From Phoebastria nigripes (Eukaryota; Chordata; Aves; Procellariiformes; Diomedeidae), in contig JAYKAV010001234.1 in NCBI GenBank assembly GCA_035582835.1, forward strand, positions 888,657 through 952,656: a DNA stretch of 64,000 nt. The letters are read 5' to 3'. The translations under genes and the position numbers were made by a program. The notes under the pieces were generated by a model. The model was not told where the DNA came from. It made no database searches and was given only the letters and a program-made list of their open reading frames with translations. This document shows, one piece after another, positions 1-60,274 of the stretch; position 1 is the first letter of the stretch; the number at the start of each line of letters is the position of its first letter.

Positions 1-239
1 CTTCTTATAACAGAGCTAGCAGCCAGAAAGGAAAGATCTTCTGCAAAACGTACACATGAATCTCATCACAGGCTCCTGCGGGGCACAGTGCAGGTGCTAG
101 CAACAGGCAGTGCTCCCTGCAGGCTTTGGCAAGAACACTAACGTGACACAGACCCTGAGATCCCGTAGGTTTTAGTTTTAATTGACGCCAGCCACCGGAA
201 TTGTGGGAGCTCTCGGGGAAGCCCAGTGACCTTGATGCT

Positions 240-385
240 GATGGAGANGGTCAGGTGGCCAGGCCTGGCCAGGCCCAGCGGCCCGGGCAGCCCGCGGCCT
301 CCGGCGGCTGCAGAGGGGCGCCGCGGGCAGCAGGTGGCGCCGCGGGGCCGGGGCGGGGGACGCCGCGCTGTGTCGCCTACCCAGG
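240..385. promoter_or_regulatory. Short GC-rich CpG patch
   Basis: A block of about 145 bp rich in G+C and CpG within ordinary sequence. It contains the CTCF-like motif at 327-340 and a single N at 248. It is too short for a typical promoter island, although the window edge is near. Confidence 0.4.
327..340 (+). promoter_or_regulatory. CTCF-like binding motif
   Basis: GCAGCAGGTGGCGC matches the CTCF core CCASYAGRKGGCRS at 13 of 14 positions, in a CpG-rich context just beyond the 3' end of MAPKAPK3. Confidence 0.5.
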
Positions 386-656
386 CTTGGTGTGCCTGCG
401 TAGAGAGGTGTCTATGTCTACATGGATGCACAAACACCGGGGCCACCCTCACAGCCGCTGGGGGAACGTCTGCAGCCCCAGTGAGGGGTGACAACAAGCA
501 CAGCCCCCAAACCTGCTCCCCGGCAGATTCTCACAGCTCCAGTTGACTCGGACACGGTTAAAACAAGACCAGAGCTCTTACACCCTGCTCCCATTGTGTT
601 ACAGAAGACAGCTGTGTTACAAGTGGACAACAGCTTGAGGGTCCATACGTTGCATG

Positions 657-810
657 TCAGCTGCTTCCCAGCTTCCAAGGAGTTGCCCCCTTTCTTCTGT
701 AAAATAAGCACAAACACTTCTGTACAATACTTGCATACACTTCCATGTCTGCCATTTTGCGGCCCTCCTCAGGTTCCCACCGGGCTTTATAGTATTCCTG
801 GATGTTGTCA
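657..810 (-). CDS. Possible terminal exon of an unidentified minus-strand gene
   Basis: On the minus strand a convincing acceptor (GTTCTACCCTGCAG) is followed by an open frame that starts D-N-I-Q-E-Y-Y-K-A-R-W-E-P-E-E-G-R-K-M and runs to a TGA after 51 codons. The residue mix looks like real protein and unlike nearby chance frames. I do not recognise the family. It would require a preceding exon ending in phase 2 that I cannot find between here and MAPKAPK3. A second frame is also open across it, which weakens the case. It could equally be spurious. Confidence 0.2.
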
Positions 811-1689
811 CTGCAGGGTAGAACGCAAGAACTATTAGTCCAAATTTAATGAGGTGGTATTGTCCTACTACACAGGGACTGAAAGCTGAAGGTGCTGTGC
901 CCAGTGCATCAGTTCATCACTCCAGCTTCTGAACTGCAGTGCGGTAAAGCCCGGAAGCCCACTGGAAGGAAATCGGGTCCGGATGTGCTTTACAGTTCCC
1001 CATGGAAAACTACTCAGGAACAGATACATGTCTTCAAGCTCCAGACTGAACTGACAAGCAAGAAGGCACCAGCTGGAAACGGAGAGCTCCTGCTCAAACT
1101 TTGGGCAAGACAGAAGCAAAAATGTGGGTTGCAACAGTTTCAATACCACTCTACCCAAGGCAGCCAGGACATCACCACATTATACACAGGTTGCCCTATT
1201 AACTGGGATAGTGGGAGCATGTATCACCCTGATGGGGCACAGAGATGGGAAGGTAGGAGTGATGTACATAGCACCCTCAAAAAATTTGGATACAGGGACA
1301 GAAACTTGGATCTGACTCTAATCCCAACTGTTGCACCCTGAACACATCACAGCTATTCATTTGTTGTATTATCATTTACAGGTAGTGAATAGTATTTGCA
1401 TAATTCATAGGAGTAATATGATAAAATAAATATACACAGGACATGCTATAATCATAGAGATACCTAGATAAACATGAAATAATTTTAAAACACATCTTTG
1501 CAGAGATTGGTATTTAAAAACAAACCCTTGTAATCTTAAAAAAATGCTCAAAGTTGGGTAGTCTTTGAATGTAGACATCATTGAACACTTTCTTTCTCCC
1601 TTCTCCCATCACCTTCAATGCAGATGTACCTCGCAAAGCAATACAAACTCTGCAACATCTCAACAAGAACAGGGATGACAGGAGGAAGG

Positions 1690-3344
1690 AATGTTGTAAC
1701 ACGATTTATTAAAATCGGTATATAAAATCCTAGGACCAGTTCACAAAGAAGAATGAAGGTCTCATCCAACACTTTGAAGATGGGAACAGGGCTCCCCAGA
1801 CAAGGTCCAAAGCCTAGAGTTGATCTTTGTTGGAGGTAACAAGATCTATGTGGCAGTCAGATTTGACGATTCAGATCCTCTCTGGAGCCTTGTTTTCCTT
1901 TTAGTCTTTAACATTCTTCTGAGCCTATTAACACACCAGTACTCTGTGTGCCTACCACAAAGTAGTTTTTGCCTGCATCACTGGAAGCACATAATTTTCA
2001 TCCTAGACTCTGGTAATACTTTCACAAATATTTGCTTCACCTCAACTAAAAAAAAAAANCCAAAATACAGTGAGAGGAAATATTTTGATCACAAAGTAAA
2101 ACAAATTAGCAAACCAAGGCTAGGATCCCATAAAACAAGAATTACAATGGGAAAAAAACAATGGGTGGATATACTTATAGGTAATCTCCCTTACATGGTA
2201 AAAATCTTTGAATCCAGAAACACTGACAGAACACTGCAAATAAAGTAGCATCCTCCCCCTCACTGACCCCAGGAAACAAACCAACCCCAGCACCCCAAAA
2301 TTTGCTATTATCAGCACATCTTAGGCACAGGATCTGGAGATAATTACCAGAAGGGATGCTGGCAGACACCAGGGTCCATTCAGAGAACATGCATTTGCCA
2401 CTTCTTCCTGAATTTCAGAAGTCTCTCTTCTAGAGCAGCCTCTTGTATACAATTGCATGTCCAGTTGCATGCCCTAGAGGTTGTGGATCCAACAGGAACA
2501 GCAACATTCTCTGCAGGATACTTTAAACTAATTAAATCCTTATTAAAACTCTTCACATGAAGTACCATTTCAATTAAAAACATTACAAGAGAGGGATCTG
2601 ACAGTGGCATAGACATGACATAATGGTTACAGTTTAGAAAACTTGCATGTTATCAAATGAGTATTCATGACAAACTCAAATCTTCACATGAGACTACATG
2701 AAGACTTTATGAAAACGGAAATGTATGGATGCTTCTTCCTGTAACAGGAATAACTGTTTACTGTTTAGGTGATATTCTGTAACTATAGGAGGTAAGTTTG
2801 GAAACATTGACTATTACCAATTCTAACATGAAATGCTGTCCAGATGCATCCATAATAGAAATGCACCTGTGCTACTCGTATAAAGAGCAGTGACATTTTT
2901 CTCCTTTCTCAGTACTCATGTTTGAACTACTAAAACACTCCTAGCAGAACACTTGGCATTTTTTCTACTCCCAAATTTAAAATGATAGCAGAAGTTACTC
3001 TTGTAGATGGCTGTTAAAGCCTCAGTGCATTAGTATGCTGAGACTGCCTCCTGTTCTCTCCTCTTGTCCGATACAGTTAAAGCCAAAACAAAAACCCGTA
3101 ACATTTCTGGTATTACTGTACCTTCCCTAGCAATATGCAACAGAATCATGTCATATACATTAGCCTGTAAAAGCAAAGCCCTGATTCAAGTTATAAAAAT
3201 GTAATCTTTCACACTGCTCCCTCTTTGCAGGATAGCTTCTTCACAGTCTCATTGCCTTTGTGGTACAGACTGAGTTGATCATACTGATTTTAAATTGTTC
3301 CTTTTAACTTTTACCCTCCACCCACAGGTCCTTGGCTTCTCTTC
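1690..3344 (-). other. MAPKAPK3: MAPKAPK3 3'UTR (inferred extent)
   Basis: The stretch after the TGA at 3345 has no splice-linked coding sequence. I infer it is the 3'UTR down to just past the only minus-strand AATAAA between here and the left edge of the window (1710-1705). That gives about 1.65 kb. Open frames inside it are short and unlike any family I know. RNA reads would be needed to fix the true 3' end. Confidence 0.55.
1705..1710 (-). terminator. Candidate polyadenylation signal AATAAA for MAPKAPK3
   Basis: Plus-strand TTTATT here reads AATAAA on the minus strand. The sequence 20-60 bases downstream on that strand is G/T-rich (words such as CTGTTCTTGTTGAG), as expected for a downstream element. 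Weaker ATTAAA alternatives exist near 844-849 and 175-180. Confidence 0.5.
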
Positions 3345-51594
<48,250 letters not shown>

Positions 51595-52607
51595 CTGAGT
51601 AAAAACGTAAATGAGTGTTAGTAATTGGTGTGAACTAACCGATGTCTCACCTAACCACTTTTCTCTCTTCCTTTCTTAACAAGATGACCAGGCACTAGAG
51701 AGACCAAAAGTGGAGGTTCATCTCAGGAAAGCACACTTTGTTTAGCTTTACAGACCAGTCACCCCAGTTCCAATATGCACAGCTATCAGACCAGTTATAA
51801 ATTACTGCTTTTACTGCAATGAGTGCCTGCGCTGAGTCTTGGACTAAAGTCTTACTCAGCTAAGCTCTGTACAACAGAACAGAGATGGCCTCTGCTTCGA
51901 GGAGCTTATAAACCTGCATCAACAACTTGTTGCCTCAACATTTTGTGTAGAGATCTCCACAATGGTCCCCTGCCTCATCCCAATGCTCCAAGTTACGCAA
52001 GAGAACCATGAATACCCGGATTAAACCCCAGAGGGGCACTGCCTGGGCAGGCATCAGACCTGATGCTGGGCCAACACTTACCAAATTGCCCCAGTCCACA
52101 GAGTCCACAGCATTACTTAGGGGACTATTGAGCCACCCAAAAACTCGGGTACACGGCGATGCAACGGCGTGGCTCCCAAAGCCAAGGAGCTGCCTGAGAC
52201 CACTGAGGTCCAGAGGGCCTCTGGCCTCTCAGGAGCGCAGCCCCGGGGGAGGTACCGGTGCCAGGGCCTCCGAGCCCCGTTAACACGGCTGAGCCACGAG
52301 CAGGCAAAGCGCCACGGGGAGGCTGAGAGCCGTTCCTCACGCCGGGGGGCTGCCTGGCCCGAGGCCTGCCCCGCAGACAGCCACCCCGGGCGAGGGAGCG
52401 GCTCCCTCAGTGAGGGGCAGCGGGGCGGCTCCCTCAGCCCCCAGCAAGGGGGAGGCGGAGGGCGGGAAAGCCCCGAGGCGGGAAAACCCTGAGGTGAAGT
52501 GAGGCGAGGCGAGGCGGGCCTCACGGCGCGCAGGGAGGGGGCGGCGGCGGGCCCGCCGGGGTGGTAGCGGGGGGCTCCACCGCCGGGCCCCGCCGGAGGA
52601 CGGTTAC
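51595..52607 (-). other. MAPKAPK3 5'UTR intron
   Basis: This 1,013-nt intron separates the island exon from the ATG exon. Its upstream half is CpG-island sequence and the rest is ordinary. I see no other feature. Confidence 0.55.
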
Positions 52608-53185
52608 CTGCCTGTGGCGGCGCGGCGCAGCCCCAGCCGAGGCTTCCCGGTGCGGAGTCCCGGAAGGCGGGGTCTGCCTGGGCCCGCCCCGACGCCCTGG
52701 GCAGGTGCGCGCCGCCTCCCCCCCGCGTTGAGGGGAAGCCGCCCGCGGCGGGGCCCAGACCGGCCGGACCGCGGGGAACGTGTGGTTCCCCCGGGGTCGG
52801 GCCGGAGGGGGCCACGCATGGGCTGAAGGGGGAGCGGGAGGCCCCAGCCGGAGCTGCCTCATCCCCCCCGCGGCTGCGTGGGGCAGAGCGGGCGGTGCCG
52901 GGCGGCAGGCTCCCCGGGGAAGGACGAACGGCTGGTGGGGAACATCCCCTGCGCAGGGCGGTGTTTTTAAGGCACCGGCCACGTTATTCATTTATGGGGG
53001 TAAACGGCCCTGCTGGAGGGGGAGTGGTGGGGGACGAAGCTGCCTCGGCGGCTTCGGGCTGGTGCCGCAGCGCGCCCGCGCGGTGGCGGGGAGGGGCGGC
53101 GAGGCCCGGCCCGGCCCGGCCGGGAGCACCGCCGGCCCCTTCCCCCCGATCGCTCGTTTTAGGAAGGGGAAAGGATTGACACGTT
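52100..53185 (-). promoter_or_regulatory. MAPKAPK3: CpG-island promoter of MAPKAPK3
   Basis: About 1.1 kb of very high G+C with dense CpG stands out sharply from AT-rich flanks. It contains ETS-type CCGGAAG at 52660-52666 directly abutting a GC box GGCGGGG at 52666-52672, further GC boxes, and no TATA box. The first-exon donor at 52607 lies inside it, so it is the MAPKAPK3 promoter. Short GAGGC tandem copies occur at about 52500-52517. The long open frames across it on both strands are a by-product of the base composition. Confidence 0.85.
52608..52820 (-). other. MAPKAPK3: MAPKAPK3 non-coding first exon (5'UTR)
   Basis: A donor reading CAG|GTAACC on the minus strand ends this exon at 52608, inside the GC-rich island. 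It is the natural partner of the acceptor at 51595-51596, which begins the ATG-bearing exon 1.0 kb downstream. The 5' limit (transcription start) cannot be read from sequence because the promoter has no TATA box, so 52820 is only a placeholder. If transcription begins above 52819, the leader contains an ATG there that opens a roughly 70-codon GC-rich upstream frame running across the splice. Confidence 0.6.
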
Positions 53186-53222
53186 CGCTCTAAAACCCGT
53201 TTTAAACAGTAAGGCTATTGCT

Positions 53223-53378
53223 ATGGAGCAAAGCATTGAGACTCGATACTGGACAGACTATGATCCTTCAGGCGCGATGGCTGCCGAAATAGTCGGTGCT
53301 GTTATTAAAGGCGGCCTTTTCTGCCAAATAAGCAGTCAGTATTTCTTTGCACTTTTGTATGCACAGTCAGGATATTAA
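53223..53378 (+). CDS. Small open reading frame (51 codons), doubtful
   Basis: This ATG-to-TAA frame starts 40 bases beyond the MAPKAPK3 CpG island and points away from the gene. The ATG has G at -3 and G at +4. Its product begins M-E-Q-S-I-E-T-R-Y-W-T-D-Y-D and has a mildly hydrophobic middle (A-E-I-V-G-A-V-I). I do not recognise it. A frame of this length is expected by chance, so it is listed only because of its position and start context; divergent non-coding transcription from the island is a likelier source of any RNA here. Confidence 0.12.
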   Translation: MEQSIETRYWTDYDPSGAMAAEIVGAVIKGGLFCQISSQYFFALLYAQSGY

Positions 53379-56300
53379 AAGTGATGGTTCCCACAGCAAC
53401 TGCTGCTCATCGCTGGTGCACAGAGTGTAGTTACAGGGATGTGAAATGCTGAGTTCTCCTTACATGTGAAGATGACTCATGCATTGAAATGGAGCTGTAT
53501 TTGTATCACTGGAAAGAGCTTAAAGTTCACATGCTTTATGAGTTAAAAATACATTTGTCATTTTACATAACATAATGGCATCTGGAGTTCTTGCGGTTAG
53601 GAAAATAATTAAAAGGGCTAATGAGTCCTTNCTCCAAGGGATAAAAAGTAGTTCAACTTAGCAGGATGCGGATCTGCAGTATATCGCCATGTGATGTGAT
53701 GCTACAGCTATTCTGCCTCAGGTTTCCCTTCCAGGCTTTCAGCAGTTCAGCTACTGAAGGCCTGGTCCCCTGATTCAGTTCACCTATTCTGGGCTAACCA
53801 AATCCCAGAGGAACACAGCTATTTCCAACCCTTCCTTCTCAGGTTCGGCTTCCAGCCTTCTTAGGCTTTGCACCACCTCCCACTGTGGCAATCTCAGGGA
53901 AACACATGCATAACTGTAAGCTCCCAGGTTGCTGCAAACCTTCAATAACACTGTTCTGTAGTCAGCAGCTTGCTCTTATTTTCCTTCCCACGGCTTCTGC
54001 CTGTATTTGCTGTTTTATTTGTCCTGGATGGTAATTTCCTTCTCTTTGCAACAGGTAACTATAATCCTCTTCCCTACTCAGTCACTGGGGGCCAGACCCC
54101 TCAGAAAACTTCTAAATCTCTCAGCTCTCTTCTGTATTTTATAATGTGACAAATATACTCGCTCACACCGACTTGTAGCTCCCATTCCCAGCCCCACTTC
54201 TAATCTTTCCATGTAACGCTTACACAAAAGTCTGTGGCTGACCAAAGCAAGCGGAAGTTACAACGGCTAGCACNTTAAAGCTGAATAATAATAGCTGAAG
54301 GCAATTTATGGCCCTATTCTTGGAAATATTAAACGCTGCAAAAATTCCAAACAGATGTCTACTTAAGGGGTTGCTATTTTTTACAGTGTGTGTCAGAAGC
54401 AAGGAATTTCATTAAGAAATTATGACTCTCTCTAACTATTACAAGAATGAGCTTCTACAAAATAAGCTTTGCGTGGAAAGAAAGGAGGAAAGATGAGGCA
54501 ATAAGACAGGATTCTTCTGTGTGAAGTTAGCTGGTTCTACATGTCTCAGTTACGAACAGTCTCCCACTGAGAAGAGTTCAACTGCTAGGATACAAACCAC
54601 ATTTTTCAAGTCACTGCTTGAAACGATATCTTACTGAAAGCTGTGCTTGTTTGGGTTCACTACTCGCTATTGTCTATATATGCTCTTAGCAAAGTTCACT
54701 GTTTTACCAGCAACCAGTAAGAAGTTTAAACAGGGCAAAGACCTTAAAAATCCAGTGTGAATCATGGTTAATAAGGCCTTACACCAACCCTCTGCTAATT
54801 TCACCCACCATAAACTCCGAAAAAGAGTTTCCGGCAGCAGCCCAAGTATCAAATAGCCTCACTGTACACAAGGATGACCACAGCTGAGGAACAAAAAGCA
54901 AATATATTCCCGTGCTTTTTGTGTTCATTTTTTGTCTTAGATAGGCTGTCCAAGCACAAAGTGTATCTCTACCCCAAGCAAAACATGAATATCATGTGCA
55001 GAAAATCTTTAAAACCAGTGACAAAGACAGGATTTCTCAATATCTAAAAGTCTTTGCAACAGAACGTTTTCACAAGTAACAAGGCGGCAATCTGATACTG
55101 TAAGTAACAGCCAAAAGTATCCCGTGCTCTTGTGCTAAACTTCTAAATCTCTTCCACCAGACGTCTCTCCTGATTGTGCTTAGCTGATGCTTTTTATTCA
55201 AAGTTATTCTGACCATGCCGGGCAACCCCAAAGCAGTCTGGTCTGGGTGCTGCACTAGTGAAACGACTCTGCTCTAGTGACCTGGTGTGGTGTCTTAGGT
55301 GACGGTACCTGCAAACCCCTGCTGGGTGCCCACTCTGAAGTTCCCGCACTTGTACATCCCAGCCTTTGCAATCCACACGCTGTTTGTGCAGAACCAAGAA
55401 CGTTCGTTTGTGCAATATCCTTCTCTTAAGCTGCTTAAGGTTTCATAATTTCTCTGACAAGCTCTGGGGGAGGGACAAGCATGCTGGGCCCAGGCACACA
55501 TCTTGGGTTAACCATTTAGCCCCAACACCTCTGACATCCTAAAGGCAAGCAAGCGCAGCATGGTCACCTCAGCTGCAGTTGTACCCCTGTCTGGCTCTGG
55601 GAGCGTTTCTCACAATGTCTGCTTTCAAATGCCAGTTTTAGATCTCCCTGGGAATTACACTGCATATGATCAAAAACTTACACTGTGGATCCTGCGGCTT
55701 CTCTTTGTGCTTGTGGCAGGTCGAGCCGCATTAGCATCCTTTGGAGATACTGATGGGGGACACACTGACAGGCCCATTGCAGCTTATTGTGCCGGGGGAC
55801 ATTTTTCCTTGAAAAAGACATTTTCATTTACTTATTGATGTTTGCTTTTTGAAGTTTTAAAAAAAACAGTACTATTAACAGGGTAAGAGCCCACTACGGC
55901 AAAAGTTCTTTCATCCTCACAAAAATCCCTAAAACAGTAAATTAAATATTAATCCTGTTTTTACCAAAAATCCCCAACAGCAACAACACAAAACAACTTA
56001 TTTCAAGAGAGAATTTAGTAGCTCAGCTATACCCGCCTTGCCCCAAACTAGAAGAGTAGCTTATAGGAGAAAATAACCAAACAATAAGGCCCTAATCTTG
56101 CAATAAGCTTTGGGGCAGCAGCCCCATCTCTCTAAGCTAGTGTGTTAACCCTNTGAATCTTCGTATTTTAGCCAGCACGCAGTTTGGATACGCTGTTCCT
56201 GATTTTGTCATGTCTTGGATATCACAGATACCTGGTTTACACACAGAGAGCACTACTGTTTAAATACAGAAGGTTAATTTTGGGTATCCCACTAGGTATT

Positions 56301-59300
56301 TTCACTGCCTTTTTGCCATGCTGTAGCAATTCACTAACAGTAATATCTGGGATCAAAGGCATTTCAGACTTTCAAATATCTCATTTCTTAAGAAAAATGA
56401 AATGAAGTATCTGAGTTTGCTCTCACCTGGAGAGCTAGGAAAGCTGATGTCATCAAATGTTCTTTGAGGGATAGCATATTTTGGAGGAGTGATACTTACT
56501 TGGATGCTACAGTTACCTGAGTTTATTTATATACAAAAGCGATTTGCACAGACGTTAGTCCTTTGATAGCAATGTCTTGTGGAAATCAATATCAGCTACA
56601 ATAAAGAAAATACCACCATCAGCTGAAAATACAGTGACTTTTTTTTCTGAAACATTGCTTTCTTTGAGTAACAGCTATGTATTTTTTCTGGTGTTATGAG
56701 AAATCCACTCTCTGGGATGCATTATATAGATGTATAGATGTCAGATTGTATGTCAGGTTGAAGTGAGGACACAGCTTTGTCTGACTGGGCGGTTGCAACA
56801 ACCTTATTAAATCTCTCAGCAAGTTCTTCAGAAACTGCATCCGTGATGATAGTAAAAGGAAAAAAGGGCAGCTCTACAGAACAATGTTGTGATGTGAAGG
56901 AGAAGAAAAGAAGCTTCTTGTAGGATCTTTAGTTTGGTCTGTCATGTACACAGTGGCCTGAAACAGAGACTATATATATGTTTTTTCGCCTGTCAGTTCT
57001 GCTCCGTAGGTGTCTTGTCTCAGACTTCTCAAAAAGAAAAAAAAAAAAAAAAGGAAAAAAATAAAGAAGAAAGAAAAGCCCAACAACAAGCCAGAAACTG
57101 AAACAGTTTCTATTACACATACAACTAGGAAAGCTCATCAGCAAACAGCCGAGCTCTTTTCTCTCCATTACTGAGGTAAAAACAGGTTTACAGAGCTCTT
57201 TCATAAGCAATGATGTTTACCTGATGCTTAGTGATCACCAAACTAGAACAACTTCTCTTTTATTCTCAACACCCTCTGCCCGGACCTGGGATTATAACAT
57301 GGCTTCTAGGAGGAATTACAAATTCTAGCTATGAACCAGCTGCTAGTGAAGGAAAGGGAAGCCTGAGGAGCACCAGTCTCACAATCTGGAGAGCGTGTCC
57401 TAATACCTGACTTAGTTCCTCAAGATTACTTCCTCCCTGTTAGCACATACTCAGCAGGTATTTTTCTATAGAAATACAGAAAAGGGTAGGACAGTTGCTT
57501 TTATAATCCTGGACTCAGACACCTTATTACAGATACCTTGTCTTGGTCATCGAGAAGGTTTTGGGAGGCTCCATCCCTGCTCCACCACTAAGGGTTGCTG
57601 TCCGGGGATCTTAGAGCAGAAGGAGCTCTGGGACACAGCTTATTTACAGAGGGAGTCAGATTGATACCGGTTGGACATTTCCATTTCAGCAGAGAGAAAA
57701 AAAAAAGACAGGGTTTTTCATAGAAGTATCATAAATCAAAAGCATCATAAATCTTCCAATCTGTCTACAGAAGATGGTGCTTCATTTTATGCTGCAGTGG
57801 AGCACAAGAAATTAATCTCTCTCTCTCATTGAAAGAGATCCTGCAACTAATAGTTATGGCAACATTGTCTGACAGTCCTGGGGTGGCCTTCCAGGCCACT
57901 CAGGAATACAATTTTTGCAGAAACACAGCATTTGATACAGGCAGAAAAGTTCCTAACAGATGCCACACTGCAATCACCTTCTAGGTCACCACATGCCAGC
58001 GAGCCTAGGGACAACAAATACTGTGAGTTCCTTACAGTAACACCAAGGTATTTTTTTGTAGCCTGAAATGAAGCCTGTTGCTGTCCTGCACATCTTACTT
58101 CTGCATGGAACCAGCTCGGATGTCCCTGCATCCATGGCACAGCTCACCCACACCCTGGAGACTCCTCCATTGCTCCACACCAGGCTGGGAAATCAAAACC
58201 ACAACAGTAAGTTCATCACCCTCTTGTGTGTTGTTGATTACAGAAATTGGTGTGCCCTACTCAAATAACGAGATGGCCCATCTAAACAAGGAATAGATGC
58301 TTATTATTGTTAATGCTTGTTCGGTCGCATGCTATTCCTTACAACACAGAGTAAGGGTCAGAGATGGCCTTATAGCCACACAGCAGCCAGAGGGGCAACT
58401 TTCTTTCAGTCTTTCGTATACAAGCGCATAGTGAAGGTAACTCTAGTCTCCAGACACACAGACCTCTCTCAAGAGTTACGATTTTGGATGTCATTTTACA
58501 TTTACACCAACTCTACAAGATTTGAAATGTCCAACTGTANAGCTGAAGCAGTGTAACTTACCCTCAGTGGAAAGGGGACTCTGGCCGCCNGTCTTCTCAA
58601 ACACATCGATCAGTAGATGGTGCTGTTGTGTTGGTGAACTTTCCTAAGGGACTAACTGGCTCACGATTTCTGGATTTTCTTACCTCCCTGACTTTATTGC
58701 TCTCTTTGGTATCTTCGATAACTGAAGCCTATCACTCAATGATGTCGCTCAACAATGTTTCTTGTAACTGCCTCTGCAATGTCCTAATTCTTCAACACTG
58801 AACCCTGGAGAGCCATTTATATCAGTATAATCTGAGTTTAAACAACTAATTTGTTGGAATGGCAGCAATTTATATTGACTCTGCACAGGTAACCAACTGC
58901 ACAAGGCCTGGGGCGCTGGCAAATTGGGCACACTGTTCTGTTTCCTACTTAGGGCATTACCACGTGCACGAGGAATGCCAATGAGGGGCAAAACGTTCAG
59001 GTAGAGTGAAGAAGTACTACTGAACACTCCTGACTTAAAACTGATCACTAATTTTGTAGATAAAATAGCCCAGGCATTAGCCTGAATATTTTTTTGAGGT
59101 GGACCCCTAAAAAAGTTTCCAATAAAAACGAAAGCTCCTTTCATTAATTCTCATATACATTAGATACTTGAATTTAATGGGCATCTTTCAGGGTCCTGTA
59201 GGACTCATGAAAAGAGCAGCACGGATCTAGTGATTGCAGGTGGAAAACCACTGCATCAGAATACAATGCATACTGAATAACATAGTGTCTGCACCGGTGT

Positions 59301-60250
59301 GAACACCTATGCTGCTTCCACAGAGCAGAAATACAGAGCTGCCAACTGAGACCCGTTTCTGCATGTGATGTTTCCACTGTACAGTTCTCAGCATTGCTTT
59401 CCCGCTCTGGAGATACAAATGGCTACTCAAACAACAGCACAGAGCCTGCACACAAAGACTTTTCCAGAAGATCACTAGATGGAGCCCAATTCTAAGTAAA
59501 ATAACATGTAAAGATAGCTTCTCAGTGTCTGCGCTGGGCTGCAGCACTCCTGCCTTAGGACACACCACAGCTATGATCTCAGTGTCCCCACCAAGGCTGA
59601 AGATGAAATACCTTCTGAATGTGCAGGTTAACTACAGTTTGCAGGAGACAGCAGCCACTTCCTACTCTCTAGTCCAGCTCTGTTCAAATCCATCGTGCTG
59701 CTGCACCACCAACATAATAAGAGGTTTTAAATAATGCCGAATTTAGATCTGAAGGAGCACATGCAGGCAGGCATCCCCCTGCAACCCTGTGCCAGAACTG
59801 CGAAGGTAAGCCTTCGAATATCTTTTGACTGTTGTGCTTGCTGTGCACAGAAAGGGCGAGGATTGAAATTCCTTTCTCCCCTGCTATCCCCTCGCCTCTC
59901 CTGTGAATTTACACGTATTCAGATGAAGTGTCGGCTGAAGTCCGACTTAGGATCAGAAGCAAACTGGTCAAGGGGTGCACGCATGATGACATTCCCATCC
60001 CTCTGGATACTTAGATGGCCCTCAGCACCTCTCTCTTCGAATAGCTCAGTATTATTAGTAGCACTTATTACTGCACTGTCCCCTGATGTAGTAAAGACAA
60101 GGAATGGAAGCATGCAGAATGCTAACTGGCTGCTAAATGGAACAGCAGGGAGTTAAAGGCTGAGTCAGGAGCTGAACATAGGCTTCCTGCTCTCAGGCTC
60201 ATGTCCTGCCCATGAGAACATCCTTCTAACCTTATCCTTATCATCATCTT

Positions 60251-60274
60251 CCCCTCCCCTCCCCTCCCGGCCCC
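60251..60274 (-). other. Potential G-quadruplex on the minus strand
   Basis: Plus-strand CCCCTCCCCTCCCCTCCCGGCCCC gives, on the minus strand, five runs of three or four G with loops of one or two bases. It lies about 0.8 kb upstream of the CISH island. Confidence 0.6.

Larger units (their letters stand above)
1..1689. other. Sequence downstream of MAPKAPK3, left edge
   Basis: Apart from the possible exon at 657-810 and the GC-rich patch at 240-385, I see nothing recognisable. In mammals the next gene in this direction is DOCK3. No DOCK3 coding sequence was found here, which is expected if the start of that gene lies further left. Confidence 0.5.

Noticed and set aside
892..1341. 149-codon plus-strand open frame
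   Set aside because: No recognisable motif or start support, and a minus-strand frame overlaps it. It lies in the sequence beyond the MAPKAPK3 3' end.
52117..53193. Long open frames on both strands across the CpG island (up to 232 codons on the minus strand)
   Set aside because: They are rich in G, R, P and A and open on both strands at once, which is what very GC-rich DNA gives. The real coding start is in the next exon at 51468.
55560..55838. 92-codon plus-strand frame with one hydrophobic helix
   Set aside because: A single Leu/Val-rich stretch is common in chance frames. No homology or gene structure seen.
59734..60156. 140-codon plus-strand frame and an overlapping 64-codon minus-strand frame (59919-60113)
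   Set aside because: Both strands are open, no domain is recognised, and there is no promoter or splice partner. Chance is the simplest explanation.
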